From contig CAMCUG010000076.1 of assembly GCA_945878835.1 (NCBI GenBank), forward strand, positions 1 through 6,886: a DNA stretch of 6,886 nucleotides. The letters are read 5' to 3'. The position numbers and the translations under genes are program-made. The notes under the pieces were generated by a model. It saw only the letters and a list, made by a program, of their open reading frames with translations, made no database searches and was not told where the DNA came from. Shown here piece by piece: positions 3,998 through 6,886 of the stretch (its first letter is position 1; each line of letters begins with the position of its first letter). This stretch comes from Chryseobacterium gleum (GTDB lineage Bacteria; Bacteroidota; Bacteroidia; Flavobacteriales_D; Sanyastnellaceae).

Positions 3998-6886
3998 TTA
4001 TTCCTTTACAAATATTTTTTTCGCGACAATTCCTTTTGAGCTATCTGAAATTTGAATGGCATACATTCCAAAGCTGAATTGCGAAACATCGATTCGAGTG
4101 GAACCTTGATTTTGCATATTTCCGGTGTGTACCAATTTTCCTTGGATATCGAAGATCGAATAAGTCAGTCCTCTGAATTGGGCTTCGGTAACAACCTGAA
4201 TGTAGTCTTGTGCAGGTGAAGGGTATATTTTAAATACAGTGTCCTCCTCTTCATTTACATTCACATTCGATTGGAAATGCGCTGTGAATTGCGCAGTATT
4301 CAATGAGATATTTCCTTCCCAAACAGAATCTAAAATATCATTGATTAAACTGCTGCTATCCCAATAAGCGAATTCATAGCCTGGATTGGCAATGGCTTCA
4401 ATTTTCACAGGAACACCATCGAAATAAACTCCAGTCCAAGGATATTCGGTAGGTTGAATGGTGCTGATATGAATTTTCCCAGAACCAAGAGGCAACACAT
4501 CTAGGGTTACATCGACTTGCTGCGGTAATGCAAATCTGTTTTGAATGTGATCGCGAACTTGTTCCGTTCTGCACAACAACTCCGATTGGAATGTGAGGTG
4601 ATTGTTGTAGAAATAATCCATTTGTCCGGGTAAGTTGTTCGGATCCCCCCAGCGCTGATATTCATTTGGCATTTCGGGCGCATTGAGATTGAAGTATCTG
4701 TTTTCAACAGCAATTAATCTTTCAGGTCGGTAGTTCGTGTTCATTAAATCGGCGAATCGATTGATGAAGTAGTGTTTGTATTGGGTGTTTTGAATGCTTT
4801 GTAACCAAATATTGATATACGGATTGTCTGTGCTTTGTCCAGACATGTAATCGATGTGATTAAAGTAGCAATCTGTCCAAGCATTTGGATTTAGGGCAAG
4901 CTCCATGTCAATAGTTGCGAATCTCCATCTATTGTCTGTTACATTGGATCTATAAATCTTAATGTTATTTCCCGGCCAATCTACATTGCCCATCCACGAT
5001 TCCGAAATAATATAATCGGCGTAATACTTCATGTCGAAATGTTGATCTGCTTCGCTCCAATATGTCGGGCTTGCTTCGTTCAATGCATTGAAAGCATTGT
5101 ATGAATTCCAGAAATTATCAGCAGACCCTTCCACTGCGCGGAGCATTCCTCCGTACCAATAACTCAACGATAGAATTTCAACGGAGTCTTTGTTTGCGCC
5201 TTCGTTTTCTTTAAACATTTCAGAATTGTACTTTTCACGAAGCTCGTAGAGTCCAAAGTATTGTCCGTTGATATAAACTGTTGCCGGGCGATATGCGCTG
5301 TAATAAGCATTTGCTCCTCGACACATGAGTTCGGCTTGACAAGCTTCTTTGTATGGAAGAGCCAAATATTGATTACTTCCATTGCGAAGATAAAAATCAG
5401 AGTACTTATTTCTATTTGGTCTTCCTGGAATGATCACTTCATTTACTGCGGTTTCACCCAAAACGCTATGGGCAAGTTCTAACCGGAAAGAGTGCTGCGG
5501 TTGAGAGCGGCTTCCACCCGCGCCACCGTCGATTTGCATTCCTGTGTTTTGAGAAAACACCAGCGGATGACCAGGAATAGAATCGAAATAATCTACATGC
5601 GCATTACGCAACCAATCCTGATCCCAATGATCGAAGATCCCTTGATCACCATACAAATTAACATTGTCTGTGGTAATTGAAAGTATAGGAGTGGTGTGAC
5701 TAATGTTGAAAAGGAAAGATGCTGAGGTTACATTACTAGGAATATGGTTGGGCTTGAAAGAACGTGCACGTAATATTTTCGATTGGAAGAAAAAGATGGG
5801 CGTACCATCGTAAACCGGCGAGTTGAAATCGGGATCGCTTCCGTCTGTCGTGTATCGAATGGTGGAAGGAGCCGTGTTTAAGTCTAGAATGGAAACAGAA
5901 AATGGCGCAGCGTATATACCAGGGTTGTGGTCGAACAAAGGAGCAATTGCATTCCCCAATGAAGGCGCTCCGTTGTTGCTTGCTTCAGGTGTTGGAGTAT
6001 TGAAAAGAGAGTTTGAGTTGGATCCGTTGGGGTAGCGGCCAATGCTCATGTCTACAGTTTGACATTTTATAATTAAACTGTTTTCAAGGTTTTGAGCAGG
6101 ATTGAATAAAAACAACGTGTCGCCGGATCCTGAAATTTTGAAATTCGTATGAAATTGATTTCCAGCGCTTGTAATAAAGTCAGAACTCATGGCCGTTTCC
6201 GAAACATTTTTCAATGCTAATTCCACATAAGTATAATTCACTGCCTCTGTAGCCGCTACCTGAAAACCAAGAGAAGTAATAGGTCCAGCTGAAAGCCCAG
6301 CGGCAGTTAGCTCAACTGCGGGAATAAGCATTTGATTGCGAGCGCTCCAATACCAATTTCCATAAGGCGCAGGGTAGTCGGTATAGCCATTTTGAATGGT
6401 TCCGGTGCCTATGGTTATGCCATTTAATTTCATGTTCGGCCGTTGGAACGCAAGAGTTCCTTGACTGTATGAACATGAGCCCTCGCTCCCGTCGTTAAAG
6501 CTGTAGGTGGTTGAGCCGTATGCCGTAGCTGTTTGCATGAAAGAGGAGTTGGAAATGTATCCCGTGTTGCTGTATGAACAAACATTTATTGCAATACTCG
6601 AAAGGCCATCCCATTGAAATGGGGTAGTGAAAATGTGGGTGTTCCAGCCGACTACCGGAGTGAAAGACCCCGAATTTATTGCAGTGGTGAAAGGGGTCGT
6701 TGTAAATCTATTTTTATCGCTGCAGAACACAATTAAAAATGCACCAGGATTTAAGTTGTAATGTGGGAAAACCCATTGTGCGGGTTCGTTGGAATTGTCT
6801 GTTAAGGAATATCCGAACAAATCAACTGCTGATGTTCCTGCGTTATACAACTCAATCCAATCTTCGTATTCACCGTCTTCATCGGC
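3998..6886 (-). CDS. Giant secreted protein: lamin-tail, chitobiase-C-like, CotH-kinase, T9SS sorting tail (5' end off window)
   Basis: The frame is open through the right edge: 12 more codons precede the TTG at 6848-6850, so that TTG is internal and at least 962 residues are encoded here. Numbering from that TTG codon as residue 1, the order is: lamin-tail domain, first part to about 48 (DWIELYNAG, SGYSLTD-like turns), a foreign insert (49-227), lamin-tail second part (228-294; FHTNFKISGSGDTL, GRYPNGS, TPTPEASN); chitobiase/hexosaminidase C-terminal-like domain (306-381; RYTTDGSDPD); CotH-kinase domain (about 385-770; YINGQYFGLYELREK, Asp624 in GNVDWPGNN, Asp648 in WRFATIDME); a beta-rich repeat domain (781-860; YFDGVPVKIEAIANPGYEFAYW); and a T9SS type A tail (872-950; YPSPAQDY, GMYAIQ, ending KKIFVKE). 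The tail sends it through the outer membrane to the cell surface or medium. CotH proteins are kinases on Bacillus spores; substrate here is unknown. Confidence 0.93.
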   Translation of the reverse strand, partial: ADEDGEYEDWIELYNAGTSAVDLFGYSLTDNSNEPAQWVFPHYNLNPGAFLIVFCSDKNRFTTTPFTTAINSGSFTPVVGWNTHIFTTPFQWDGLSSIAINVCSYSNTGYISNSSFMQTATAYGSTTYSFNDGSEGSCSYSQGTLAFQRPNMKLNGITIGTGTIQNGYTDYPAPYGNWYWSARNQMLIPAVELTAAGLSAGPITSLGFQVAATEAVNYTYVELALKNVSETAMSSDFITSAGNQFHTNFKISGSGDTLFLFNPAQNLENSLIIKCQTVDMSIGRYPNGSNSNSLFNTPTPEASNNGAPSLGNAIAPLFDHNPGIYAAPFSVSILDLNTAPSTIRYTTDGSDPDFNSPVYDGTPIFFFQSKILRARSFKPNHIPSNVTSASFLFNISHTTPILSITTDNVNLYGDQGIFDHWDQDWLRNAHVDYFDSIPGHPLVFSQNTGMQIDGGAGGSRSQPQHSFRLELAHSVLGETAVNEVIIPGRPNRNKYSDFYLRNGSNQYLALPYKEACQAELMCRGANAYYSAYRPATVYINGQYFGLYELREKYNSEMFKENEGANKDSVEILSLSYWYGGMLRAVEGSADNFWNSYNAFNALNEASPTYWSEADQHFDMKYYADYIISESWMGNVDWPGNNIKIYRSNVTDNRWRFATIDMELALNPNAWTDCYFNHIDYMSGQSTDNPYINIWLQSIQNTQYKHYFINRFADLMNTNYRPERLIAVENRYFNLNAPEMPNEYQRWGDPNNLPGQMDYFYNNHLTFQSELLCRTEQVRDHIQNRFALPQQVDVTLDVLPLGSGKIHISTIQPTEYPWTGVYFDGVPVKIEAIANPGYEFAYWDSSSLINDILDSVWEGNISLNTAQFTAHFQSNVNVNEEEDTVFKIYPSPAQDYIQVVTEAQFRGLTYSIFDIQGKLVHTGNMQNQGSTRIDVSQFSFGMYAIQISDSSKGIVAKKIFVKE
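6170..6706 (-). other. Module inserted inside the lamin-tail domain, halves in reversed order
   Basis: Residues 49-227 of the giant protein interrupt the lamin-tail domain between CSDKNR and the FHTNF strand, a loop that is normally short. The insert holds two recognisable pieces of a module common in Bacteroidota secreted proteins. The piece GSFTPVVGWNTH, TTPFQWDG, through RPNMKL (about 61-142) comes first; the piece IGTGT, YPAPYGNWYW, LIPAVELTAAG, ITSLGFQVA, ALKNVSETA (about 147-225) comes second. As I remember the module elsewhere, IGTGT is at its start and RPNM near its end. The boundaries are approximate and the permuted reading is inferred from memory of the family. Confidence 0.6.

Noticed and set aside
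6170..6706. Insert in the lamin-tail domain as a mobile element or an assembly artefact
   Set aside because: It is in frame at both ends, codes for recognisable protein strands, and has no inverted or clear direct repeats at its borders. Old recombination between genes is more likely than a transposon.
6848..6850. TTG as the start codon of the giant secreted protein
   Set aside because: The frame stays open for 12 more codons to the window edge, and those residues (ending DWIE) complete the first strand of the lamin-tail domain. A signal peptide must lie further upstream, outside the window.

Overview
The window looks like a chromosomal segment of a Bacteroidota bacterium, probably from the Flavobacteriales or a related order. 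Three things point that way. A very large secreted protein ends in a type IX secretion system (T9SS) type A sorting tail. Two promoters match the Bacteroidota form (an upstream TTG/TTTG and a TAnnTTTG-like -7 element) rather than the sigma70 -35/-10 form. No clear Shine-Dalgarno sequence precedes the genes, and the DNA is moderately AT-rich. All protein genes lie on the minus strand; the only plus-strand gene is a tRNA.

Layout from left to right. (1) A GT4-type glycosyltransferase (minus, about 15-1151). (2) A divergent tRNA-His(GTG) at 1236-1313 with its CCA tail encoded, preceded by a Bacteroidota-type promoter and followed by a near-perfect inverted repeat at 1324-1348. That repeat sits between the converging tRNA and trxB and can terminate both. 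(3) trxB, thioredoxin reductase (minus, 1378-2328), with its own promoter. (4) An RluA-type pseudouridine synthase (minus, 2399-3151) whose ATG overlaps the stop codon of panB (minus, 3151-3966; pantothenate biosynthesis), so the two should be translationally coupled. (5) The 3' 2.9 kb of a gene for a giant exported protein (minus, 3998 to beyond the right edge). Its order is lamin-tail domain, chitobiase-C-like domain, CotH-kinase domain, beta-rich repeat domain, T9SS tail.

Four of the five protein genes are ordinary housekeeping or envelope functions: redox homeostasis, RNA modification, CoA precursor synthesis and glycan synthesis. They show no sign of being one pathway. The most unusual object is the N-terminal part of the giant secreted protein. 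Its lamin-tail domain appears to be split at a surface loop by a foreign module of about 180 residues, and the two halves of that module are in reversed order compared with the arrangement I recall from other Bacteroidota secreted proteins, as in a circular permutation. I see no CRISPR array, insertion sequence, phage gene or defence system. No stretch longer than about 85 bases lacks a gene or RNA.
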